A stretch of DNA of 64,000 bases. It comes from Anaerolineales bacterium. Its GTDB lineage: Bacteria; Chloroflexota; Anaerolineae; Anaerolineales; Villigracilaceae. The stretch is taken from positions 186,001 through 250,000 of the forward strand of contig JACKAV010000006.1 of NCBI GenBank assembly GCA_020634895.1, in the 5' to 3' direction. Every line of letters starts with the position of its first letter. Position 1 is the stretch's first letter. Of the stretch, positions 57,376 through 64,000 are shown in pieces. A model generated the notes under the pieces. That model was given only the letters and a program-made list of their open reading frames with translations. It was not told the origin of the DNA and did not search any database. Made by a program: the position numbers and the translations under genes.

Positions 57376-58794
57376 TTAATTTACGATCAACTCGTGCAGT
57401 GCCTTGACTGCATTCTCCGTATCCGCCGCATCGACTACGAGCGAAATGGACACTTCCGATGATCCTTGTGCAATGGCGAGGACATTCACGCCGTTATTGC
57501 CAAGCTGGCTGAACACACTGCCCGCCACGCCCATTGTGTGACGCATCCCTGAACCGACAACCGTCACGATGGAAACATCTTCCGTTGCCCAAACCCGGTC
57601 AATGTCTTGATCTGCAATTTCAATAGCGAATGTTTTTTCGAGAGCAGATAACACTGTGGGGGCGAGTTCGGCTGGCGCGGCAAAACAAATGGACTGCTCC
57701 GATGATGCCTGTGTAATGAGCGGAACGCTTGTTCCTGTGGATGCCACCGCCCCAAATGCACGCGCTGCCACACCAGGAACCCCCAACATACCGCGCCCTT
57801 CAATGGTGATGAGCCGTTGCTTGCGGATGGCGGTCACAGCTTTGATGACTTTGCCTTCCACTTTACCGTTGGTTTTGGGGCTGGGGATGAGGCGTGTGCC
57901 CGGATGACTGGGGTTGAAGGTGTTGCAAATTCGCAAGCCAATGCCCGCATCCAACACAGGGCGGATGGTTTTGGGGTGCAGAACTTTCGCGCCGTAGTAA
58001 GCGAGTTCGGCGATCTCGTTGTAATTGATCTCAGGCAGGGTGATGGCTTTCGGCTCGATGCGCGGGTCGGTGGTCATCACACCGTCCACATCTGTCCAGA
58101 TCCACACATCGTCAGCATGGAGCGACCTGCCGATGATCGCGGCAGAGTAATCGCTGCCGCCGCGACCCAATGTGGTGATTACGCCTTCGGGTGTTGCCCC
58201 AATGAAGCCGGTTGTGATGGGGATGATTCCCTCATCCATAAGCGGATTTAATTTCGCGCGCGTCTTTTCGTTGGTCGCTTTGAAATTGGGGTGAGCATTC
58301 TGAAAATTTGCGTTGGTGACTACGAATTGAGTCGACTCAATTGCCTGTGCTTTTACCCCCGCATCGTTGGCTACGGCTGCGAGCAGGCGCACGCTCATGC
58401 GTTCACCAAGCGATGCGACCGTGTCCATTGCGCGCGGGCTGGCTTCGCCGAGGACGGCGATGGCTTTGCACAAGTCCACAAGGGAGAGGATGAGTGTGTC
58501 GATCTCGGCTTTGACCGCTTCGCGCTGCGCCTCATCCTTGACGAGGGCATCGGCGGCGGAGAAGTGCTTTTCTCTCAGCGTGGATTCGGTCTGGGGTAAC
58601 GAATCAACCTGCCCGTGCGAAGCGGAGGCGGCGGAGTCCAATAGCAAATTCGTCACGCCGGACATGGCGGAAGTTACCACGACGACTCGATCCCAATCCT
58701 TTTTCGCATCGCGGATGATCTGTATCGCGCTTTTCAACGCATTTGCAGACCCGACGGATGTTCCTCCAAATTTCATGACCAATGTTCTTTGCAT
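57376..58794 (-). CDS. lysC: Aspartate kinase
   Basis: A 472-residue aspartokinase with the kinase domain signature VMKFGGTSVGSA and the GRGGSDYSA loop, and two C-terminal ACT domains (about 315-470) for allosteric control. The length fits the monofunctional class. It makes aspartyl phosphate for asd. AGGAGAACATT precedes the ATG at 58794. The threonine-rich leader and attenuator upstream regulate it; Lys or Met inhibition via ACT cannot be read. Confidence 0.95.
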   Translation of the reverse strand: MQRTLVMKFGGTSVGSANALKSAIQIIRDAKKDWDRVVVVTSAMSGVTNLLLDSAASASHGQVDSLPQTESTLREKHFSAADALVKDEAQREAVKAEIDTLILSLVDLCKAIAVLGEASPRAMDTVASLGERMSVRLLAAVANDAGVKAQAIESTQFVVTNANFQNAHPNFKATNEKTRAKLNPLMDEGIIPITTGFIGATPEGVITTLGRGGSDYSAAIIGRSLHADDVWIWTDVDGVMTTDPRIEPKAITLPEINYNEIAELAYYGAKVLHPKTIRPVLDAGIGLRICNTFNPSHPGTRLIPSPKTNGKVEGKVIKAVTAIRKQRLITIEGRGMLGVPGVAARAFGAVASTGTSVPLITQASSEQSICFAAPAELAPTVLSALEKTFAIEIADQDIDRVWATEDVSIVTVVGSGMRHTMGVAGSVFSQLGNNGVNVLAIAQGSSEVSISLVVDAADTENAVKALHELIVN

Positions 58795-58814
58795 AATGTT
58801 CTCCTGTGTGAGGT

Positions 58815-58848
58815 AAACAAAAACGCCCCGCGTTTTCCGCGAGGCGTT
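58815..58848 (-). terminator. Attenuator terminator before lysC
   Basis: AACGCCTCGCG pairs with CGCGGGGCGTT (loop GAAAA) and is followed by TTTTTGTTT on the minus strand. Its 5' arm, 58837-58848, is exactly complementary over 12 bases to 58895-58906 in the leader peptide, giving the alternative antiterminator. Confidence 0.92.
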
Positions 58849-58875
58849 GTGTGTGTTTTGAGATAACCTGTTCGG

Positions 58876-58965
58876 TTACTTCTTCCCAAGCACTAACGCC
58901 TCGCGGTGAATACCGGAGGTGGTAGTGGTCATGGTCATGGCGAAGTGAGCCGAACGGTTGTTCAT
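58876..58965 (-). CDS. Threonine-rich leader peptide controlling lysC
   Basis: A 29-codon frame with ATG at 58965 and TAA at 58876-58878. Residues 10-19 read MTMTTTTSGI: five Thr codons within six sense codons, plus two Met and one Ile. It is like thrL of enterobacteria, which has Thr and Ile. The Thr codons sit just before the segment (58895-58906) that can form the antiterminator. When charged tRNA-Thr is scarce the ribosome would stall there, favouring the antiterminator and lysC expression. The initiating ATG is about 5 bases after the expected transcription start and there is no Shine-Dalgarno, so initiation is probably leaderless. Confidence 0.88.
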   Translation of the reverse strand: MNNRSAHFAMTMTTTTSGIHREALVLGKK

Positions 58966-58976
58966 AATTGGGCGGT

Positions 58977-59005
58977 ATTCTATGTGAAGCACGGGATCGT
59001 GTCAA
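58977..59005 (-). promoter_or_regulatory. Promoter of the lysC leader
   Basis: TTGACA (59000-59005), exactly 17 bases, TAGAAT (58977-58982) on the minus strand. The leader ATG at 58965 is 11 bases beyond the -10 element. The remaining bases up to the kinase start at 59197 show a TATAAT at 59072-59077 on the plus strand, without a clear -35. Confidence 0.85.
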
Positions 59006-59196
59006 GGGGGAGTTTGAGGGATCTTCCCGAAAATATTGCAGGTTTGTAATTTTTGATGATGATTGGAAGGTTATAATCTGGATGATGTGTCGGGATTTGA
59101 GCCGTTTTTTACTTTATTGATGTGGATGTAAGCGGTCCTGGCACGGATTGATGGGTTCGTAATGTGTTTCGCAAAATGAGCCCCAAAGGCAAACCT

Positions 59197-62100
59197 ATGG
59201 ATAAAAAAGTTCGTTTATACGTGGGGAAATTTTATGCCTGGACCAACCCCGCCTGGGTCGCATATGTATTGGTTGCGGGGATTACACTGGCAGTTCTGTT
59301 GTTAAGAATTGCCATGAGCGCCTACTTTGACATTCATTTGACATTGATCCTGTTCATGCTGCCGATCATTGCGAGCGCCTTTATTGGCGGGCTGTGGGGC
59401 GGGTTGTTATCCACTTTGTTGTCGGCGCTTGGCTCAATGTATTTTATTATTATGCCGGTCGGTTCCTTCGGGATGTCCAACTCTCACGATTTTATACAAT
59501 GGCTGATCATGATCTTAAGCGGGGTGGTTGTCAGCGCCTTGACGGGGGAGTTTTATAAAGCGCGCAACAAACTTGAGTTGGAGATTATCGAGCATGAACA
59601 GATGGGTGCCGCCCTGCAGCAGAGCGAGGAGCGTTACCGCGGTTTGATCGAGAATATGAACGACCTTATCGTGGAGGTCGATGAAGAAGGGAATTATTGC
59701 TACATCAGCCCGAACTATGAGACGCTATCCGGTTATTCTGTGGTGGATGAGGTCGGAACATCGATTTTTACTCATGTCCATCCGGATGATGTAGGGATCG
59801 TGAGGGAGAGTTTTAAGACCACACTTCGGGAAGAAAAACGGAACATTACTTATCGTGTTCAGGGTCAGGACGGAGACTGGTATTGGGTCGAAACCTCAGG
59901 CAAGCCGTATAAAACCGCGGATGGCGAACGGCACGTCATCAGCGTTGTGCGAGATATTTCCGCCCGCAAACAGGTTGAAGACGCCCTGCTCGAAAGTGAG
60001 GCGCGCTTTCACAGTCTGTTCGAGCATGCGCCGGTGGGAGTTCTGCTGGCAGATATGCGGGGGAATATTCTGGAGGTCAACCCGGCTGCTTTGGAGATAC
60101 TTGGGTCGCCTTCAGCGGAAGCCACACGGCAGATCAATATCATCAATTTTCCCCCGTTGGTCAAGGCGGGGATCTCCGCTGATTTTCAAAGATGCGTGGC
60201 GACATCACAATTCCTCACCACAGAACGTTCCTATATCTCAAAATGGGGCAAGTCCATCGAGTTGAACCTGCGTTTCACCCCTCTTATAAAGATACGTGGA
60301 ACGTCCATGCTTTTGGTTTTGCTTGAAGACTTTACGGAACGAAAACTGGCTTTGGACCAATTGCAAAAGAGCGAGAATCGGAACCGCGTTCTTGTAAATG
60401 CGATTCCCGATATGATATTCCGTGTTTCGAAGGACGGCATATTTCTCGATTACAAGGGGAACAAGGACGATCTGTATTTCCCGCCGGAGGTTTTTCTGGG
60501 CAAAAGCGTGTATGACGTGCTTCCATTGGAGGTTGCGGAGCAATGTATGATTTCCATCTCCAGGGCACCCAAGGGGGGGATCCAAGCCTTTGAATATCAG
60601 TTGGAAATGAAAGACTCCATGCGGAGTTATGAGGCGCGCATGGAAATAGATGCCGCCTCTGAAGAGTCTATTTTCATCATCCGCGATATTACCGACCGCA
60701 AGCAGTCTGAAAAGAACCTGCATGAACAATTGCAGGAACTTGAAACACTGTATGAGACCGGTCTGACGCTCGCCCATATTCTCACCCCGGAACAGATCGG
60801 GCAAAAGTTTATCGAACTGCTCGAACAGAAAATGAACTGGCACCATACCATCATCCGTTTGTATGATAAGGAGACGGAACATTTGCACGTGTTGGCGTTC
60901 AATATGGATGAAAGCAGCATCTCACGCGAACGTTTCGACCGGGTCTCCACAATTAGAGACGGCGTAACGGGTTGGGCGATCCAACATAATCAAGTGGTGC
61001 GCAGCGGTGATCTGGAGCAGGATGAAAGATATAAGGAAACATTCCCGAACATGAGGTCCGGGATGTACGTTCCAATGAGGTCCAGGCAGCGGTTGATCGG
61101 CGCGATCAGCATCGAAAGCGATAAACCGGATGCGTTCAGCGCCTCGGACGAACGCCTTGTCGTGACTTTGGCGAACCAGGCTGCGGTCGCTTTGGAAAAT
61201 GCAAACCTGTATCAAACTGCGCAGCAGGAGATCGATGAACGGATTCGGGTCGAGGAACTGCTGGCGGAAGAGAGAAACCAGCTTGCGCTGCGGGTGGAGG
61301 AACGTACCGCCGACCTGACACACTCCAATGCAGACCTCGCGCGGGCGGTTCGGGTGAAGGATGAATTCCTTGCCAGCATGAGTCACGAACTGCGCACTCC
61401 ACTCACCGGTATTTTGGGACTCTCCGAAGCCCTGCAGTTGAACGTGTACGGCTCACTAACGGACCGTCAAAAAAGTATTCTTGCGAATATCGAAACCAGC
61501 GGACGGCATCTGTTGGAACTCATCAACGATATTCTGGATGTCTCAAAGATCGAAGCGGGCAAACTTGAACTGCAAATGGACGTCTGCGTTCTGAGCGATA
61601 TCTGCCAGAGCAGCATCCAATTGACCAGGGGATTGGCGAATAAAAAGAATCAAAAGATCAATTTTTCCATGCATCCGGATACCATCCTTGTGAACGGTGA
61701 TCCGCGCCGCTTGAAACAGGTCCTTGTCAATTTGTTGAGCAATGCCGTCAAATTCACACCGGAGGGCGGCAGTATCGGTTTGGATGTAACTGCAAATGAA
61801 AAAGAGAACATCACTTATATCGCGGTGAAGGATACAGGCATCGGTATTTCTGCCGACGATATGCCAAAACTCTTCCAACCCTTTGTCCAGCTCGACACAA
61901 AACTTTCCCGCCACCATAACGGAACAGGGTTGGGACTGTCGTTGGTCCACCAGCTTGTAGAACTGCATGGAGGAAGTATAGAAGTTCAAAGCACGCTGAA
62001 CGAAGGCAGCTGCTTTACGGTGGCGCTTCCATGCCTGCCAGCGGACGAACAGGTCGATGCGATGCACGGTTCGCTGCGCACAAAGTTTCGTAAAGTGTTG

Positions 62101-62856
62101 ATCGTTGAAGATAACCCTGTGGATGCAGAACGGTTGAACCGTTATCTTCAATCCCTGGGAATCATCCCCATGTCTCATATCGGCAGCGGAAAAATATTGG
62201 AACGCATCATGGATGTAAAACCGGATTTGATCCTCCTCGATCAATACCTGCCGGGAGTCTCCGGCTGGGAGGTGTTGGATCAGTTGAAATCCAATCCCGA
62301 TGCGGAACAGATTCCCGTTGTGCTGACTTCCATCACCGGCGATGAATCCCAAACCTTGAAGCAGACCGCTGATGGTTATCTTCCGAAATTGTTCACTTTG
62401 GAAGATTTGCGCTCCATACTTGAAAACCTTCAAAAAACAAGGAAGGTCAAAAAAACAGTACCGGAAACCCGCGGCGACATTATTGCCACGGTCATGATCG
62501 TGGACGATAACGAAGTAAATGTTGAAGTACTGACCGATTACCTGATCGCAAAAAAGTTCAGGGTTGAGTCGGCTTACAGCGGCGCGGATTTTCTTGCGCG
62601 TGTGACGAAGATCCAGCCGGATATCGTAATGATGGATATTCAAATGCCCGGCATGGACGGCTTGGAAGTTATACGCCGTCTGCGCACTTTTTCCGATCGG
62701 CGCCTCGCTTCCATGCCGATTATTGCCACAACCGCCCTTGCCATGCCCGGCGACCGTGAACGGTGCTTTGAGGCTGGCGCGAACGAATATGTCAGCAAAC
62801 CGTTCCATTTGAAAGATGTCAATGAGTTGTTGCAGCGCATCATAAAGGAAAAATGA
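59197..62856 (+). CDS. Hybrid sensor histidine kinase (PAS-PAS-PAS-GAF-HisKA-HATPase-REC-REC)
   Basis: A 1219-residue hybrid kinase. Three to four membrane helices at the N-terminus (about 20-120) resemble the KdpD-type DUF4118 sensor. PAS domains follow (GLIENMNDLIVEVDEEGNYC; FEHAPVGVLLADMRGNILEV; and a third at NAIPDMIFRVSKDG), then a GAF domain (LAHILTPEQIGQKFIELLEQ, about 530-690). HisKA has MSHELRTPLTGILGLSEALQ, and HATPase_c has NLLSNAVKFTPEGG and GTGLGLSLVHQ. Two receiver domains end it (LIVEDNP with LILLDQYLPG, and MIVDDNE with IVMMDIQMPG); both Asp acceptors are present. Start at 59197 is favoured by AAAGG 7 bases upstream; a GTG at 59164 is possible. Signal and output unknown. Confidence 0.9.
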   Translation: MDKKVRLYVGKFYAWTNPAWVAYVLVAGITLAVLLLRIAMSAYFDIHLTLILFMLPIIASAFIGGLWGGLLSTLLSALGSMYFIIMPVGSFGMSNSHDFIQWLIMILSGVVVSALTGEFYKARNKLELEIIEHEQMGAALQQSEERYRGLIENMNDLIVEVDEEGNYCYISPNYETLSGYSVVDEVGTSIFTHVHPDDVGIVRESFKTTLREEKRNITYRVQGQDGDWYWVETSGKPYKTADGERHVISVVRDISARKQVEDALLESEARFHSLFEHAPVGVLLADMRGNILEVNPAALEILGSPSAEATRQINIINFPPLVKAGISADFQRCVATSQFLTTERSYISKWGKSIELNLRFTPLIKIRGTSMLLVLLEDFTERKLALDQLQKSENRNRVLVNAIPDMIFRVSKDGIFLDYKGNKDDLYFPPEVFLGKSVYDVLPLEVAEQCMISISRAPKGGIQAFEYQLEMKDSMRSYEARMEIDAASEESIFIIRDITDRKQSEKNLHEQLQELETLYETGLTLAHILTPEQIGQKFIELLEQKMNWHHTIIRLYDKETEHLHVLAFNMDESSISRERFDRVSTIRDGVTGWAIQHNQVVRSGDLEQDERYKETFPNMRSGMYVPMRSRQRLIGAISIESDKPDAFSASDERLVVTLANQAAVALENANLYQTAQQEIDERIRVEELLAEERNQLALRVEERTADLTHSNADLARAVRVKDEFLASMSHELRTPLTGILGLSEALQLNVYGSLTDRQKSILANIETSGRHLLELINDILDVSKIEAGKLELQMDVCVLSDICQSSIQLTRGLANKKNQKINFSMHPDTILVNGDPRRLKQVLVNLLSNAVKFTPEGGSIGLDVTANEKENITYIAVKDTGIGISADDMPKLFQPFVQLDTKLSRHHNGTGLGLSLVHQLVELHGGSIEVQSTLNEGSCFTVALPCLPADEQVDAMHGSLRTKFRKVLIVEDNPVDAERLNRYLQSLGIIPMSHIGSGKILERIMDVKPDLILLDQYLPGVSGWEVLDQLKSNPDAEQIPVVLTSITGDESQTLKQTADGYLPKLFTLEDLRSILENLQKTRKVKKTVPETRGDIIATVMIVDDNEVNVEVLTDYLIAKKFRVESAYSGADFLARVTKIQPDIVMMDIQMPGMDGLEVIRRLRTFSDRRLASMPIIATTALAMPGDRERCFEAGANEYVSKPFHLKDVNELLQRIIKEK

Positions 62857-62906
62857 TCTCACCCATCTTGTTGATTTGGCGGCTCAAGAATTGCCGCACT
62901 CAACCA

Positions 62907-62934
62907 TTGACTCATTTTGAGACGGTAGTAGAAT
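62907..62934 (+). promoter_or_regulatory. Promoter ahead of the small leader ORF
   Basis: TTGACT (62907-62912), 16 bases, TAGAAT (62929-62934). The ATG at 62944 follows 9 bases after the -10, the same leaderless geometry as at the lysC leader. Confidence 0.75.
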
Positions 62935-62943
62935 CGCGAAAAT

Positions 62944-63069
62944 ATGTTTAGAGACCGAGCAAGCATTCTCATGGAGGCTAAATCCAAGCGAAAGCCCAGT
63001 TCAGCAGCTTTAGTTGCCGGATTTGGGCTCGTTTCGGTCGAACAGGAAAAAGAAAAAATAAAAGCATAG
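62944..63069 (+). CDS. Small leader ORF (41 aa) before the isopropylmalate/homocitrate-synthase-family gene
   Basis: ATG at 62944 to TAG at 63067-63069. No known domain. The sequence is Ala/Leu/Val-rich in the middle (SSAALVAGFGLVSV) and Lys/Glu-rich at the end (EQEKEKIKA), with Lys also in AKSKRKP. It is placed between a promoter and a terminator that ends just before the next gene, like a transcription-attenuation leader. Which amino acid would be sensed (Leu/Val or Lys) is open. Confidence 0.55.
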   Translation: MFRDRASILMEAKSKRKPSSAALVAGFGLVSVEQEKEKIKA

Positions 63070-63107
63070 CGTCTTGCTGGGCTTGTTGTACCTGTTTATG
63101 TATCCAG

Positions 63108-63138
63108 AACGCCATCCGGTAACGGGTGGCGTTTTTTT
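63108..63138 (+). terminator. Rho-independent terminator between leader ORF and synthase gene
   Basis: AACGCCATCCG pairs with CGGGTGGCGTT around GTAA, then TTTTTTT. It ends 27 bases before the downstream ATG. ATCCGG in its 5' arm can also pair with CCGGAT at about 63017 in the leader ORF. Confidence 0.88.
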
Positions 63139-63164
63139 ATTTAAATTTTTCTCAAGGAGAAAAT

Positions 63165-64000
63165 ATGCTTGAAATTTTAGATACAACATTGAGGGAAGGC
63201 GAACAGACGCCTTACGTCAATTTCACCATAGATGAAAAAATAGAGATCGCGAAGATGCTCGATCGTGTGGGCGTGGATATGATCGAAGCGGGCGACCCAT
63301 CCGTTTCGAATAATGTAGCGGCAGCGATAAAGCGCATCGCCTCTCTCGGACTTCGGGCTGAGATCGTCGCCCATAGCATTGCCTCACGCTCAGGCATTGA
63401 CCGTGCCAAATCCTGCGGGGCAGACCGTGTGGCGATCTTCTACGCCACCTCACAGATCCATCTCGACGCGAAACTGCACAAGACCCATGACGAAGCAATT
63501 CGTATCATTACCGAGCACGTTGCCTACGCCCGCAGCCTTGGCTTGAAAGTCCGTTACACGCCGGAAGATGCCACCCGCACCGACTTTGAGTTTTTGGTTC
63601 AGGTGTGTAATGCTGCCATTCAGGCAGGCGCAGACCGCATCAGCTTTGCCGATACGCTGGGCATAATGCAGCCGCATGATTTCCATGAACGGGTGGAAGC
63701 GCTTCGCGGGAGATTGCTGCCCTGCAAAATTGACCTGCACTGCCACAACGACTATGGTCTCGCGCTGGCGAATGCAATGGCAGGCATCCGCGCCGGAGCG
63801 GATTGCATCCACACCACGGTCAATGGGATGGGAGAGCGCACCGGCATCCCTGACCTCGTGGAGACTGTGGTCGCTTTTCATAATCTCGAAACCGAAACAA
63901 AATTCAACCTTGAACCACTGGTGAATCTTTCCGGTTATCTGGAAAGAACCTCGGGCTTTTTTATAGCAGCCAACAAACCCATTACCGGGCAGAACGCATT
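63165..64000 (+). CDS. Isopropylmalate/homocitrate/citramalate synthase-family enzyme (DRE-TIM), partial
   Basis: The N-terminal 278 codons are in the window. It starts MLEILDTTLREGEQTPYVNF (DRE-like TLREGEQ), has EAGDPSVSN, DRISFADTLGIMQPHDF and LHCHNDYGLALANAMAG with the HxH metal ligands and TTVNGMGERTGIPDLVE. It condenses acetyl-CoA with a 2-oxoacid. Substrate type (2-oxoisovalerate, 2-oxoglutarate or pyruvate) cannot be decided; the form of the TLREGEQTPYV segment leans toward homocitrate or citramalate synthase. AAGGAGAAAAT precedes the ATG. A leader ORF and terminator stand upstream. Confidence 0.88.
   Translation, partial: MLEILDTTLREGEQTPYVNFTIDEKIEIAKMLDRVGVDMIEAGDPSVSNNVAAAIKRIASLGLRAEIVAHSIASRSGIDRAKSCGADRVAIFYATSQIHLDAKLHKTHDEAIRIITEHVAYARSLGLKVRYTPEDATRTDFEFLVQVCNAAIQAGADRISFADTLGIMQPHDFHERVEALRGRLLPCKIDLHCHNDYGLALANAMAGIRAGADCIHTTVNGMGERTGIPDLVETVVAFHNLETETKFNLEPLVNLSGYLERTSGFFIAANKPITGQNA

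Noticed and set aside
1..64000. tRNA, rRNA, transposase or phage genes
   Set aside because: None of the intergenic stretches folds or reads like a tRNA or rRNA, and no transposase, integrase or structural phage gene was recognised.

Overview
The window looks like a chromosomal segment of a Chloroflexota bacterium, most likely an Anaerolineae/Anaerolineales relative. This is an inference from gene content: a fused E1 alpha-beta 2-oxoacid dehydrogenase with its own E2 and E3, myo-inositol-phosphate synthase, many T/S/P-rich lipoproteins, LysM and family-5 solute-binding lipoproteins, large PAS/GAF hybrid kinases, a System I cytochrome c maturation cluster with a CxxxY-type CcmE, and dispersed palindromic repeats. 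I found no rRNA, tRNA, CRISPR array, prophage or insertion sequence with a transposase.

Layout. 1-11 kb (minus): a truncated bifunctional-PBP-like protein whose catalytic residues are missing, an MBL hydrolase, E3 (lpdA), small enzymes, then E2 and fused E1. A small S23-type four-helix-bundle gene flanked by 7-bp repeats sits between E1 and E2. 11-20 kb: an aminotransferase, two tandem SpoIIAA/STAS-like paralogs, an HdrD-like membrane Fe-S protein, a LysR regulator, a four-rhodanese lipoprotein and a multihaem cytochrome c lipoprotein split by one in-frame TGA. 20-31 kb: a secreted transglycosylase-like protein and the gene order ccmE-F-H-G-(zinc ribbon)-(cytochrome c)-ccmA-B-C-D on the minus strand, including a 51-residue ccmD. 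31-41 kb: a membrane-anchored metallopeptidase overlapping an oligopeptide-binding protein, a LysM lipoprotein, an aldo/keto reductase, a double-domain ThyX-like protein carrying an in-frame palindromic repeat, HIT, two NodB-fold lipoproteins (one without metal ligands) and Ino1. 41-46 kb (plus): a GAF histidine kinase, an aminotransferase, a Ca2+/H+ antiporter and prephenate dehydratase. 46-53 kb: a run of small detoxification and unknown-function genes ending in a compact unit of 5'-nuclease, ClbS/DinB-like protein and YcaQ-like DNA crosslink glycosylase. 53-59 kb (minus): the aspartate-to-methionine pathway, lysC-asd and metY-metA. 59-64 kb (plus): a 1219-residue hybrid kinase and the start of an isopropylmalate/homocitrate-synthase-family gene.

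Regulation is unusually readable at the right end. lysC is preceded by a sigma70-type promoter, a 29-codon threonine-rich leader peptide and mutually exclusive antiterminator/terminator stems, i.e. classical threonine attenuation. metY is preceded by a promoter, a SAM-I riboswitch and its terminator. The synthase gene at 63165 has the same promoter-to-ATG geometry, a 41-codon leader ORF and a terminator, so it may be a third attenuator.

Three families of dispersed palindromic repeats occur more than once or carry strong dyad symmetry. One copy is translated in frame inside the ThyX-like gene and another lies between the metY riboswitch and its coding region.
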